NCBI GenBank assembly: GCA_944326475.1
Contig: CALVEC010000015.1
Location: forward strand, 1-59,692
Length of the DNA: 59,692 nt
Direction of reading: 5' to 3'
DNA from: Candidatus Gastranaerophilales bacterium
Lineage (GTDB): Bacteria; Cyanobacteriota; Vampirovibrionia; Gastranaerophilales; Gastranaerophilaceae
Position 1 is the first letter of the stretch, and each line of letters opens with the position of its first letter. This document shows, in pieces, positions 6,201 through 15,667 of this stretch. The notes below the pieces were generated by a model. It did not search any database. It was not told where the DNA came from and saw only the letters and a program-made list of their open reading frames with translations. The position numbers and the translations under genes are program-made.

Positions 6201-6866
6201 ATGAATAAAAAAAGAATATTAATGGTAACAACTAACACACCAAAAATTAATGATGAAATTGAAACAGGGGTGTATTTTGAAGAATTTGCACTGCCTTATC
6301 TGACTTTTTCCGCAACAGGCTATGAAATCACTGTCGCAAGCCCGAAGGGAGGAATTTCTCCTGTAGATCCCGACAGTTATTCCTGTTCAAACCCTATGGA
6401 ATGGGACTCAACAAAAAAATACTTAGATAATACAAAACAATTGTCTGAGTTGAATCTTGATGATTATGATGTATTGTTTTTCCCCGGCGGACATGGACCA
6501 ATGTTCGATATAGCAAAAGACGAAAGCGTTAAACTTGCCGTAGAACATTTTTATAAGAAAGGAAAAATCGTAGCTGCTGTCTGCCACGGTCCGGCGGCGC
6601 TGGTGCAAGCGGTTACAAGTGACGGAGAACCTGTTGTTAAAAACAGAACAGTTACCTCTTTTACGGACAAAGAAGAACATATTGTCAAAAAAGATGAATT
6701 TATGCCGTTTTCTTTGCAGAAAAAGCTCGAGGAGCTGGGAGCAATATTTGTCGCAGAAAAGCCGTGGAGTGAACACGTTGAGATTGACGGAAACCTTATT
6801 ACCGGACAAAACCAAAACTCTGCTTTAAAAATTGCAGAAGCAGTCATAGAAAAATTAGGTTTTTAG
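6201..6866 (+). CDS. DJ-1/PfpI-family protein (type 1 glutamine amidotransferase-like)
   Basis: 221 residues from ATG 6201, chosen because AAAAAAGGAA lies just upstream and the protein then starts MNKKRILMVTTN. An upstream in-frame ATG (6135) would add a non-conserved leader. DVLFFPGGHGPMFD holds the conserved Gly-rich loop, and AVCHGPAAL contains the nucleophile Cys followed by His (nucleophile elbow). The length and the ITGQNQNSA C-terminus match Hsp31-like class I glutamine amidotransferase-like proteins. Known relatives are glyoxalase III, deglycases or chaperones, and the sequence alone cannot choose between them. Its position beside D-LDH would suit methylglyoxal-to-lactate detoxification, but that is an inference. 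Confidence 0.85.
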   Translation: MNKKRILMVTTNTPKINDEIETGVYFEEFALPYLTFSATGYEITVASPKGGISPVDPDSYSCSNPMEWDSTKKYLDNTKQLSELNLDDYDVLFFPGGHGPMFDIAKDESVKLAVEHFYKKGKIVAAVCHGPAALVQAVTSDGEPVVKNRTVTSFTDKEEHIVKKDEFMPFSLQKKLEELGAIFVAEKPWSEHVEIDGNLITGQNQNSALKIAEAVIEKLGF

Positions 6867-6978
6867 CTTTTTACATAGGAAACTGCCCCTGAATACTTGT
6901 TGAACCTGCATATTAATCAAGTCCTGCACCAAGAGGGGCACTTCCGTAAAAAAAGCTCTATGCTATATTCACCCTGGC

Positions 6979-7764
6979 TCATTCAGGGTCTTTTTGCGTT
7001 CTTACAAATTGCGCAAAAATTTCTGCCGAAACCAGATAAGAATAGAAAAAGACCAACGGCAAAAGGAGTATACCAACGATTGTTAAAATTAATATTATTG
7101 ACACAAGTTCAACTAATAAAGAAATAATTATGACAAACAACCAGAAGATAACATAGTTTAAAATATTATTTTTAACAAGTCCATAAGCTGCCTTAAAATT
7201 TAAAAAAGAAAGAACCTTCAGGTCTTTTAAAAACACGCTGAAAAGTAAAAAATAAAAAATTATAATCAGCGCATACAAAACAAAAAAGCCCACCAGACTC
7301 AAAGCAAGAGATATTATGGAAAATATGCCGGATAACAGATTATTTTCAAATAGCAGAGCAGGAAATACCGCCAGAAGAAAAACTATAGCACCGCACAAAA
7401 TAAACGGCAAAAAGCAAAGAACATGCCCGACAACAGTTTTTACACCTGCTGCAGTCAATGCACCAAAATCTGACCATTCAGGAAGAAATTTTTCTTTATT
7501 ATGAATCCGGTTATGTGCAGTTATTGAAAAATATCCGAAAATTGCAAGATTTATCACGGCAGATATCACAACGCAAATAGTTGTTAAAGACAAAAGCAAC
7601 CAGAATTTTATTGTAACTAAGGGGGTAAAAAGTGTCGTCAGCAATATCGGAAATAAAAGTATCAATACAGACAACAGTCCTAACCCGCCGCCGATAGCCA
7701 GTTTTTTCTTCCAGTCTGAATCTTCCGTTATAAACGTAAATGATTTTTCTAAATCCATTGCCAT
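6979..7764 (-). CDS. DUF4013-like membrane protein (second of a tandem pair)
   Basis: 261 residues with a perfect AGGAGG seven bases before ATG 7764; that site lies inside the last codons of the upstream paralogue. The soluble start (MAMDLEKSFTFITEDSDWKKK) is followed by about six hydrophobic segments. Those near residues 27-55, 60-80, 115-180 and 215-250 are the clearest. The opening pattern 'E-K-A/S-F-x-F-x-x-x-D-x-x-W-x-K-K' is characteristic of DUF4013 proteins, which are multi-pass membrane proteins of unknown function. It is 35-40% similar by eye to the preceding gene and clearly arose by duplication. The close spacing suggests equal expression and perhaps a heteromeric complex. Confidence 0.75.
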   Translation of the reverse strand: MAMDLEKSFTFITEDSDWKKKLAIGGGLGLLSVLILLFPILLTTLFTPLVTIKFWLLLSLTTICVVISAVINLAIFGYFSITAHNRIHNKEKFLPEWSDFGALTAAGVKTVVGHVLCFLPFILCGAIVFLLAVFPALLFENNLLSGIFSIISLALSLVGFFVLYALIIIFYFLLFSVFLKDLKVLSFLNFKAAYGLVKNNILNYVIFWLFVIIISLLVELVSIILILTIVGILLLPLVFFYSYLVSAEIFAQFVRTQKDPE

Positions 7765-7766
7765 CT

Positions 7767-8549
7767 TTATACCTCCTGACCGGTAATTTCTTTAAAATGC
7801 GGAGCCGTTCTTACAAGCTGCGCCAATAGGTCACTTACCACAAGAAACTGGTAAAAATTCAAGACAGGGATTGCAATAATACCGATAACGGTTAACGTTA
7901 AAATCCCCGATGCAAGAGAAACCAAAAATGACAATCCAAGTGTCAGAACAATGTACAGGAAAAACTGTCCTATATTCTCCTTGTAGATTAGCTTCATTCT
8001 TGAAAAATTAAAGAATGATTCAAATTTTAAATCAACCACAAAAGATATACTTGCAAGGTTTATAATTACTATCAACGCTAAAAATAAAGGAATAAAAAGA
8101 ATTATTGAGAATATTGCCGTCACAGGTCTGCTGTGAAACAGTACGTTAAACAAAAAAGGAATCCCCAAAGCAATAATAACCGCAACTATTATATAAAATA
8201 ATACGGCTATTGTAGCTTTTAATCCGGTGACAAAATACCCGGCTTTCCAGTCAGGCAAAAGACTGTCAGGATTTTTTATTCTGATGTTTGCATTTTTTAT
8301 AAAATATCCTGTCAAAAACAGGGAACAAACAAGCCCCAACACCATTAATACCAAAACAACAGATATCATTAGATACAAAACAGAGGTCTGTTCCGGGGTA
8401 AGTTTTACGCCTTGGGTGTCGGGCATGAATAACTTGACTACTTCAATCAATGCCGCAAATATTCCCAGACAAGATCCTATTACAAATTTTTTTACGACCT
8501 GCGGGTCATTTTTTACATAAGTAAAAGCTCTTTCAATATCAATTTTCAT
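7767..8549 (-). CDS. DUF4013-like membrane protein (first of a tandem pair)
   Basis: 260 residues: MKIDIERAFTYVKNDPQVVKK followed by several hydrophobic segments (near 25-45, 55-80, 110-140, 148-172, 195-250). It shares the N-terminal motif and overall topology of the downstream gene, so this is a tandem duplicate. The stop TAA precedes the next ATG by two bases, which makes translational coupling likely. No catalytic motif is visible. A role in membrane organisation or transport is possible but not supported by any residue. The gene is transcribed away from the small Cys-rich gene at 8647. Confidence 0.75.
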   Translation of the reverse strand: MKIDIERAFTYVKNDPQVVKKFVIGSCLGIFAALIEVVKLFMPDTQGVKLTPEQTSVLYLMISVVLVLMVLGLVCSLFLTGYFIKNANIRIKNPDSLLPDWKAGYFVTGLKATIAVLFYIIVAVIIALGIPFLFNVLFHSRPVTAIFSIILFIPLFLALIVIINLASISFVVDLKFESFFNFSRMKLIYKENIGQFFLYIVLTLGLSFLVSLASGILTLTVIGIIAIPVLNFYQFLVVSDLLAQLVRTAPHFKEITGQEV

Positions 8550-8646
8550 ACAAAACTCCTATTCTATAAGATTTTACCATATTTAAATCGAAAACAAATA
8601 GATTAAATAGTTGATTAAGCATACAATTTGGGAGTAAAATCATTTT

Positions 8647-8847
8647 ATGAAAAAGCGAGAGAAAAGCTGGAAGATATGCAGTTTCTGCAAATATATAAAA
8701 GTTTGCGAAGTCGGGCAAGGGAGAATAAAAGACCTATCGCACGGAAATCTTCACGCAATAAACGAAATCGGGTGCTTTGATTTTGAAGTGTACCTTAGCC
8801 AGCACTCAAAATCAAAACAGCTCGGCTTTTCTTTTTCTGATAATTGA
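8647..8847 (+). CDS. Small Cys-rich protein, possible metal site
   Basis: 66 residues from ATG 8647, with GGGAG about 12 bases upstream. The segment ICSFCKYIKVCE gives C-x2-C-x5-C, and a fourth Cys follows in IGCFDFE. The four Cys and the C-F-D-F-E end resemble many tiny four-Cys proteins that bind zinc or an Fe-S cluster, but the fit is by eye only. The Lys/Arg-rich start could contact nucleic acid. It stands alone between the DUF4013 pair and tRNA-Gln. Confidence 0.5.
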   Translation: MKKREKSWKICSFCKYIKVCEVGQGRIKDLSHGNLHAINEIGCFDFEVYLSQHSKSKQLGFSFSDN

Positions 8848-8961
8848 AAATTAGCGTGCATCTTTATTTATAGCAGCCATAGTGGACAGCAAAACGGCAG
8901 TCGATTAGAGAAAACTCTTGACAACTGCTTGTGTACACAATAATATATATATTGTCGCTGT

Positions 8962-9033
8962 TGGGGCGTCGCCAAGTGGTAAGGCACCTGGTTTTGGTCC
9001 AGGCATTCAGAGGTTCGAATCCTTTCGCCCCAG
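8962..9033 (+). tRNA. tRNA-Gln (TTG)
   Basis: Acceptor TGGGGCG pairs with CGCCCCA (9026-9032). The D-arm contains GCCAAGTGGTAAGGC, the anticodon stem is CCTGG/CCAGG with loop TTTTGGT (anticodon TTG), and the T-arm contains GAGGTTCGAATCCTTT. The discriminator is G at 9033 and CCA is not encoded. Confidence 0.95.
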
Positions 9034-9070
9034 AAAAAAACAAGGTCTACATTGTAGACCTTGTTTTTTT
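9034..9070 (+). terminator. Rho-independent terminator of tRNA-Gln
   Basis: CAAGGTCTAC (9041-9050) pairs with GTAGACCTTG (9054-9063) around a three-base loop, flanked by an A-run on the left and a run of seven or more T on the right. It could act on both strands, so it may also stop transcripts of the minus-strand gene at 9069-9461. Confidence 0.9.
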
Positions 9071-9461
9071 ATTGGACGGTGGATGAGAACCGCAGGTGAG
9101 AATCGCGCGAGCGAGCCGAGGCTGAAGCCTTTCGCGCAGACGGAAGGCGTAACGCCGTTAATCGCGAGCGAGCAAGACACTTTCGCCCCAGTGCTTCAAA
9201 AAGAGTACTTTTAAGCTCTCTTTCTAGTTCAATCCTGTCTTTTTGACCGAATATAACCTTAACACCGTTTACAACCCGGTCTTTAATGTTCAGCCATCCA
9301 ATACCGTCGTTATATTCCTTAATTTCTTCATACCCCAAAGAAGCAGAATTATAGAGAAAATCACCCAGAAATATATCAAGTTCTTTTTGTTGAGCAGTAT
9401 TATATTTTTTTGACTCAGGTGCTGATGAAGAAGAAAATTCAGGGGACCAATCAGATATCAA
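9069..9461 (-). CDS. Hypothetical protein with an insert-derived C-terminus
   Basis: 130 residues from a TTG at 9461, three bases after the stop of the upstream gene, so probably translated by coupling. Residues 1-~92 (PEFSSSSAPESKKYN, then a helix with TAQQKELDIFLGDFLYN and later DGIGWLNIKDRVVNGVKVIFG) have normal composition. From about residue 93 (GRKCLARSRLTALRLPSAR...) it is Arg/Ala/Ser-rich and entirely encoded by the GC-rich palindromic block next to tRNA-Gln. The insertion seems to have replaced the original stop region and added a ~40-residue basic tail. The family is not recognised. Confidence 0.55.
   Translation of the reverse strand: MISDWSPEFSSSSAPESKKYNTAQQKELDIFLGDFLYNSASLGYEEIKEYNDGIGWLNIKDRVVNGVKVIFGQKDRIELERELKSTLFEALGRKCLARSRLTALRLPSARKASASARSRDSHLRFSSTVQ
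9071..9191. repeat. Palindrome-rich insert ending in a copy of the tRNA-Gln 3' end
   Basis: A GC-rich block quite unlike its surroundings. It contains GCGCGA ... TCGCGC enclosing AGGC-TGAA-GCCT, then GGCG-TAA-CGCC, and a repeated AATCGCG(CG)AGCGAGC at ~9100 and ~9160. It ends with CTTTCGCCCCAG (9180-9191), identical to the last 12 bases of tRNA-Gln (9022-9033). The layout parallels the insert behind tRNA-Gly at 4201-4366 although the sequences differ. It is open on the minus strand and forms the C-terminal ~40 residues of the gene at 9069-9461. Confidence 0.6.
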
Positions 9462-9464
9462 TTG

Positions 9465-10556
9465 CTATTTATACCTGCCGATAACTTCATCGTTTTGTTG
9501 ACTGATATATTCCTCTTTAGCTTTTTGAATCATAGACCAGAGTTCTTCATTAGCAGCCTTTTGCCTGTCGAGGACAGCTTTTGCCTTAAGATTGTTGTAT
9601 GGAACAGTTAAGGATTTGTCATAAACCTTCTGCAGCACCTGTGCCATCGCATTCAAAAGCCCGTCTCTTTTACGATAAAGCGTTTTGTAGGCTTCTTTAA
9701 CTTCTTCGACAGTCGGAACTTTGGATTTATAATCCTTGTTTGTCTCAATAAATTCGTTTATTTGCGCTTCATTTTTATCAGCATTTTTTATAGACTTTAA
9801 CAGGGAATCAGAGTACATTCTCTGCGCAATTCTCTGGGCTTTGTCTAATTTTGTGAAGCTATTTTCTTTTGAATCAGCAAGATTTTTTACCTCTGCCCTA
9901 AAATGAAGCGCATCATTTACGGGAATCGACATAATTGCTGCAATTGTGCTGCTGTAGAGATTTTGGAGATTTTGAATTTTGGAATATACCGGCAGTTGTG
10001 CAATTGTCATACACCCTGCCGTGTCGTCGATAGTGGAAATAGCATTTTTGTAAGCTTTAAGAAGCTCTTTTCTTCCGTCAAAGACCTCCGAACCCGAATA
10101 AATCAAAGGTTTTATTTGCTCAGCCTTTTTTCTGATTTCAGGCTTGTTCAAAAAGGGATTTTGTGCCATCTCACAGAGGTGTTCATATTCCTTTATATTC
10201 ATTAAATAAGTGGCATAGTCGTCGGTTTCGGACTTAGCCTTTTCAAAAATCCCGTATTTGTCTCTGACGCTTAATTCAGATTGAAAATACTCATTTCCCT
10301 GATTTTTAAGTTCTTGCATAACCTCTTGCAGCGCAAGTCCCATAAATCCAATAGTCCGATATCTGTCCTGATATTTGTCAATAAACGGATTTATTTCTTC
10401 ATCCACAACTTTTTTAAGGTCAGAAACGGCAATATCCAGAGCAGACCTGCCTTCATATCTGTCTGACTTGAAAGACGGCACGCTTTGCTGCGCAAAAGAT
10501 TTTTTTGTAACGGATTTTTTGGGGGATATGTTAGGGATAATGGGGGCAACTTTCAT
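9465..10556 (-). CDS. Hypothetical helical protein (363 aa)
   Basis: ATG 10556 follows AAAGGAAG. The first ~30 residues are Pro/Ser/Lys-rich and look disordered (MKVAPIIPNISPKKS...). The rest is almost wholly alpha-helical with many Lys, Glu and Gln and no signal peptide or membrane segment. Helical blocks near 45-110, 120-150, 225-265 and 275-360 suggest a bundle or coiled coil. No catalytic motif or known domain is seen. It is coupled to the smaller gene downstream, and gpsA starts upstream on the same strand 12 bases away, so all three may form one transcript. Confidence 0.65.
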   Translation of the reverse strand: MKVAPIIPNISPKKSVTKKSFAQQSVPSFKSDRYEGRSALDIAVSDLKKVVDEEINPFIDKYQDRYRTIGFMGLALQEVMQELKNQGNEYFQSELSVRDKYGIFEKAKSETDDYATYLMNIKEYEHLCEMAQNPFLNKPEIRKKAEQIKPLIYSGSEVFDGRKELLKAYKNAISTIDDTAGCMTIAQLPVYSKIQNLQNLYSSTIAAIMSIPVNDALHFRAEVKNLADSKENSFTKLDKAQRIAQRMYSDSLLKSIKNADKNEAQINEFIETNKDYKSKVPTVEEVKEAYKTLYRKRDGLLNAMAQVLQKVYDKSLTVPYNNLKAKAVLDRQKAANEELWSMIQKAKEEYISQQNDEVIGRYK

Positions 10557-10567
10557 AATAACTTCCT

Positions 10568-11557
10568 TTATTCTTGTTTTAATTTTCTGTTCATAAGCTT
10601 TTCGAGGATTTCCTGCGGGGTAATATCCGTGTATACAGCCTCGTATATTGCGCTTGAGATAGGAACTTCAATGTTGAGTTTTTTAGCCAGTTCACACACA
10701 GCTTTTGAGGTTTTAACACCCTCTGCAACAGAGCCGAGTTCTTTTAAGATATCATCAATTTTTTTCCCTTTGCCAATCATTGAACCGACTGTGTAATTTC
10801 TGGAAAGAGGACTGGAGCATGTGGCAATCAAATCACCCATGCCTGACAGACCATAGAGAGTAGCGGGTTTTGCACCAAGCGCCACACTGATACGTACTAT
10901 TTCCGCCATACCTCTGGTTAACAGGGTGCCTTTGCAATTGTCACCGAGATTCAAAGCGCCGGCAAAGCCCGAGGCAATAGCGATTACATTTTTTAAACTT
11001 CCGCCAAGCTCTACTCCTATAACATCATCGTTTGTATACAATCTGAACTTAGACGGAACAGTGAGTTTTTCCTGTATAAAGCGGGCTGTGTCCATATTGC
11101 CGCAGGCTACGGAAGCTGCGGTAGGGCAACCCATAAGCACTTCTTTTGCAAGTGTCGGACCGGAGAGAATCGCAAGATTTACATTAGGAATCTCCTGTTT
11201 TATAACCTCGCTCATTCTCATTAGTGAGGGCAATTCAAGCCCTTTTGAAGTGTTCACCAGTATTTGATTTTCAGAAAGCCCGATTTTTGCAAGGTTTTTA
11301 GAGACTTCTCTTATGCCGGAAGTCGCAACAACAAGAAGTATAACCTCCGCATCTTTCACTGCAGCTTCAAGGTCTGATGTAACTTCTACCTTGTCTTTTA
11401 ACTTTATCTCAAGCGGTTTTGAGACTGATTTTTTTGTCAAAAGTTCCTCGGAAAGGTCAACATGACGCCCCCAAACTGTCACTTTTTCAAAATTATCTGT
11501 TAATAACCAGGCAAGAGTTAAACCCCAGCAGCCTGCACCCAGTACGGTAAGTTTCAT
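10568..11557 (-). CDS. gpsA: Glycerol-3-phosphate dehydrogenase [NAD(P)+]
   Basis: 329 residues, the usual length; AAAAAGGAG precedes ATG 11557. The N-terminal NAD(P)-binding motif is GAGCWGLTLAWLL. NTSKGLE, SGPTLAKEV and GGSLKNVIAIASG carry the substrate-binding and catalytic Lys, and GLSGMGDLIATCSSPLSRN is the C-terminal family signature. The enzyme reduces dihydroxyacetone phosphate to sn-glycerol-3-phosphate, the backbone for membrane phospholipids, in the cytosol. It fits with cdsA and the CDP-alcohol phosphatidyltransferase elsewhere in the window. It is divergent from ahcY. Confidence 0.96.
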   Translation of the reverse strand: MKLTVLGAGCWGLTLAWLLTDNFEKVTVWGRHVDLSEELLTKKSVSKPLEIKLKDKVEVTSDLEAAVKDAEVILLVVATSGIREVSKNLAKIGLSENQILVNTSKGLELPSLMRMSEVIKQEIPNVNLAILSGPTLAKEVLMGCPTAASVACGNMDTARFIQEKLTVPSKFRLYTNDDVIGVELGGSLKNVIAIASGFAGALNLGDNCKGTLLTRGMAEIVRISVALGAKPATLYGLSGMGDLIATCSSPLSRNYTVGSMIGKGKKIDDILKELGSVAEGVKTSKAVCELAKKLNIEVPISSAIYEAVYTDITPQEILEKLMNRKLKQE

Positions 11558-11630
11558 ACATACTCCTTTTTGTTCCTTTATTATAATTTATTAATAAAAT
11601 TTTGTAAAAGGTTTAATCACAAAACATTCA

Positions 11631-11639
11631 TGTTATATT
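11631..11639 (+). promoter_or_regulatory. Extended -10 promoter of ahcY
   Basis: TG-T-TATATT is an extended -10, with TTTAAT 16 bases upstream as a weak -35. The start would be ~20 bases before the ribosome site AAAGGAG of ahcY. The lack of a strong -35 is typical when the TG extension is present. Confidence 0.55.
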
Positions 11640-11651
11640 AAAAATGAATAA

Positions 11652-12941
<1,290 letters not shown>

Positions 12942-13068
12942 AATAAACCTCTGCGTACACAAGCTAAGTTTATCGCAGGTCGGCTTTGTAAAGCCGACCT
13001 GCGTAACTTTATTCCGTATTTATACAAAAATGCAAACCGAAAGATTATATCGGACAAGTTTTTTGAAC

Positions 13069-13117
13069 GTTCATTTCTTTTCTTTTGAATTGCGCATGCA
13101 AAAGAAAAGAAACGAAC
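13069..13117. repeat. 19-bp near-perfect palindrome of the CTTTTCTTTTG / CAAAAGAAAAG type
   Basis: 13069-13087 and 13099-13117 are inverted copies with one mismatch (G-U in RNA) and an 11-base loop containing GCGCATGC. A further AAAGAAAAGAAAG follows on the right. This purine/pyrimidine-strand style resembles dispersed intergenic repeats seen in many bacteria, but no second copy is visible in this window. Confidence 0.6.
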
Positions 13118-13243
13118 CAAAGAAAAGAAAGCAGGCGCTGACCGAAAGAGCTTGTAGAGTCTTTATACGAAAATTTTCCGGCACAAGACCGGATAAATTT
13201 TATTTCACATCATGCCAGCCGCCATCCGCGCCTTGTCGTAAAC

Positions 13244-13274
13244 AAACACCGGATTCAATATGAATCCGGTGTTT
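13244..13274 (-). terminator. Terminator of the 710-residue coiled-coil gene
   Basis: AAACACCGGATTCA (13244-13257) pairs with TGAATCCGGTGTTT (13261-13274) around three bases. It lies 17 bases after the minus-strand stop codon and is followed on that strand by TTTGTTTACG. It is a strong bidirectional-looking stem and may also stop plus-strand read-through from ahcY. Confidence 0.85.
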
Positions 13275-13290
13275 ATCGTTTACTTCCCCG

Positions 13291-15423
13291 TTAATTATCC
13301 CAACCGCGGATGAGGTGGGTATAAAGTTTTTTATCAAAGTAATACAGAGTCATCTGAACGAGTTCATCCATGTGGACAACGAAATCATCTCCTTTTCTGT
13401 TGTCATTGCCGCCCCAGTCCTTTCTGTATCCGTCTTCGACACGCTGATTGTTGTTACCCGTACCGTATGGGCAGTCGGATGCGTTGCCTTGCATTGCATA
13501 AATTGCGCCCATTTGAGCATTTCTGAAAAGTTCGGTAATTTCTGATTTGTCCAATCCCGGATATTTCTCAATAACACGCTCAAGAAGCTGATCCATAGTC
13601 GCCTGATAGTCCCTGTCGTCATTTGTGTCATTGATATGAACAGAGCCGTCTTCGTATTGAATTACATCTCCTTTGTAATTTATTTTTTCGTCACCGCCGT
13701 AAGTTGTATTTGTATTGTAGTGTTTTAGACCGTCTGTCAGGGAGTTGTCTGCATATGATGTACGCTGTGTCAGTGCTTCAAGAACCTGCGGGTCGGATTT
13801 TGCTTTTTCTATCATTTTACAGATATTTTCTGATGCATCAAAGAGAAAATCACTTATGTAGTGGCTTGCTGATGAACCTTTTCCGTCAAGCTCCTGTATT
13901 GAATCATAAGTCGCAATCCAGCCTGACTGTACGATTCTTTCCACAGCTTCTTTTCCTCCGAGTGCGTCCAGTTCACCGTTTTCTGAAAGCATATCTATTG
14001 TCTGCTCAACTAATTTGTCATAGACTTTTTGTGTTTCTGCTTCCTGAAACTCTATGTCACCGTCTTTGTCCATACCGAATTCAGTATGCATTTCTTCATA
14101 AATAGATACGTCCAGCGGGTTGAATGTGTTATTGTATAAGTCTGTAGTTCCTTTAGGTAAAGTTTTTCCTTTAAATTCTCCTTTTTCTTCAATTGTTTCT
14201 TTAATTTTATCAGCCAGTTGAGCAGTATCATCAACTTTTTCTGAGAAGATATTATTCTGATTCGACTCAAGTTTTTCAAGCTTATTTGCCTCGCGCTCTT
14301 TTGCTGCTTCTATTTTTTCATTATACTCCTGTTCGAGAGCCTGGATTTTTGCTTGACCTTCATCCATCAGCTTTTTGTTGTCAGAGTTTTCGTTTTCTTC
14401 AATCTTTTGCTCAACCTGAGCCTGCTTTTCTTCGAGCGCTGCTTTTTGTTCTTCTATTTTTGCCTTTTCTGCTTCAAGCGGCTCTTTTTTCGCTTTCAAT
14501 TCATCATTTTTTGCTTCAAGCTCGTCTTTTTGCGCATTGAGTTCGTCTTTTTGGGCTTTAAGTTCTTCTTTTTCAGACTGCAGTTTATCTTTTTCAGCTT
14601 CTAAGTCTGCTTTTTTTGCTTCAAGCTCTGATTTTTGCTGTTCTTTTTCGCTTTTTTGCGCCTGAAGATCAGCTATCTGGCTTTCCAAAGAAGCTCTTGC
14701 AGAAGCATTTGCAGCATCGGTTTCCTCATCACCCGTTGAAGTTGACAATGAGCTGAGCTGGCTTTGAAGTGATGAAATCTGACCGTTCAAAGAAGCTATT
14801 TCATCACCGATACTTGAAATTTGATTTGAAACTTCGCTTATTTGCGAATCTTTATCGGCAATCGCGCTGTCTTTTTCAGCAATTGCGTCGTCTTTTTCCG
14901 CTATTTGTGCATCTTTTTCTGCAATTTGATTGTCATTTTCATTTATCTGTTCATCAATTCCGGCGATTTCTTCATCAATTTCCGCCATCTGGTTTTCGTA
15001 TTCTTCCGCTTCCGCTTTGATTTCTTCAAGCTCTGCATTCAATTCCTCTGCTGCCTTTTCATAAGCCTCGGTTGCGGCATCAATTTCAGCCTGCAATTCG
15101 TTGATTTTTTCTTCTTTTTCAGACTCTAATGTTTCCGGACTTTTCAAACTGTCCATAGCATCTTTAAACTTTATTTTTATATTTTCCGCCCAACCAGGCA
15201 ATTGTAGTTTTTTTGCAAGGGGGTTTAGTTTGTTTGCCTGTAATACAGATTCAGCTTTACGGACAAAGCTGTCATTACCGTCATTATTTACCCCGTAACC
15301 ATCCGTATCACCGAACAGAAAATCAGAATTTGCACCTGATGTGCTGCCGCCGCCTCCTGAGCCAACAGCGTTCATATCCATTCTCTGAATAAATAAATTG
15401 TTTTGTCTGTCAATCTGATTCAT
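13291..15423 (-). CDS. Large coiled-coil protein with EF-hand-like loop
   Basis: 710 residues; AAAAGGAG precedes ATG 15423. The first ~50 residues are Gly/Asn/Asp-rich and flexible (GSGGGGSTSG). Residues ~95-400 form a long coiled coil with clear seven-residue repeats, such as NDNQIAEKDAQIAEKD and further on KDELNAQKDELEAK. About residue 460 there is an EF-hand-like calcium loop, MDKDGDIEFQEAE (D-x-D-G-D-I-x-F-x-x-E). The C-terminal half is globular and acidic and ends LYTHLIRGWDN. There is no signal peptide or membrane segment. The Glu/Lys heptads may be subject to repeat-length variation. It may be a structural or filament protein, but the function is unknown. The genes at 18859 and 32166 share its acidic or EF-hand-like character. 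Confidence 0.7.
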   Translation of the reverse strand: MNQIDRQNNLFIQRMDMNAVGSGGGGSTSGANSDFLFGDTDGYGVNNDGNDSFVRKAESVLQANKLNPLAKKLQLPGWAENIKIKFKDAMDSLKSPETLESEKEEKINELQAEIDAATEAYEKAAEELNAELEEIKAEAEEYENQMAEIDEEIAGIDEQINENDNQIAEKDAQIAEKDDAIAEKDSAIADKDSQISEVSNQISSIGDEIASLNGQISSLQSQLSSLSTSTGDEETDAANASARASLESQIADLQAQKSEKEQQKSELEAKKADLEAEKDKLQSEKEELKAQKDELNAQKDELEAKNDELKAKKEPLEAEKAKIEEQKAALEEKQAQVEQKIEENENSDNKKLMDEGQAKIQALEQEYNEKIEAAKEREANKLEKLESNQNNIFSEKVDDTAQLADKIKETIEEKGEFKGKTLPKGTTDLYNNTFNPLDVSIYEEMHTEFGMDKDGDIEFQEAETQKVYDKLVEQTIDMLSENGELDALGGKEAVERIVQSGWIATYDSIQELDGKGSSASHYISDFLFDASENICKMIEKAKSDPQVLEALTQRTSYADNSLTDGLKHYNTNTTYGGDEKINYKGDVIQYEDGSVHINDTNDDRDYQATMDQLLERVIEKYPGLDKSEITELFRNAQMGAIYAMQGNASDCPYGTGNNNQRVEDGYRKDWGGNDNRKGDDFVVHMDELVQMTLYYFDKKLYTHLIRGWDN

Positions 15424-15667
15424 TATAAACTCCTTTTCGTTACAACATCATCTAACATATATTAGACTTATCGGCATTTTGAAAAATTACTTTAGAAAAA
15501 ACAAGTTTCGCCTTTACAAAATTTTACAAAAGGACGTATAAAGGAAAATTTTTAATATATCAAAAGTACTTTTAAATGAACTATTTGGACTATTGAAAAT
15601 AACAGGTGTTTTCTATTATGCTTAAAATAGTGGAATTTTAGAGTTGTGAAAAATAGCAAGGACAGTT

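Larger units (their letters stand above)
12942..13290. other. Intergenic block with two strong stems and a dispersed-type palindrome
   Basis: No gene. A 14-bp stem at 12974-13003 (CGCAGGTCGGCTTT with its complement, two-base loop) lies 33 bases after ahcY and probably ends its transcript, although the T-run is short. A second large palindrome is at 13069-13117 and a terminator for the minus-strand gene at 13244-13274. The remainder, including the stretch around 13120-13240, shows no feature. Confidence 0.7.

Noticed and set aside
13030-13263. 77-residue Lys/Arg-rich frame over the 19-bp palindrome
   Set aside because: It is made by the purine-rich stem and lacks a ribosome site; similar frames arise from such repeats.
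14286-15129. Several Phe/Leu-rich plus-strand frames
   Set aside because: They are antisense shadows of the Glu/Lys heptad repeats of the coiled-coil gene.
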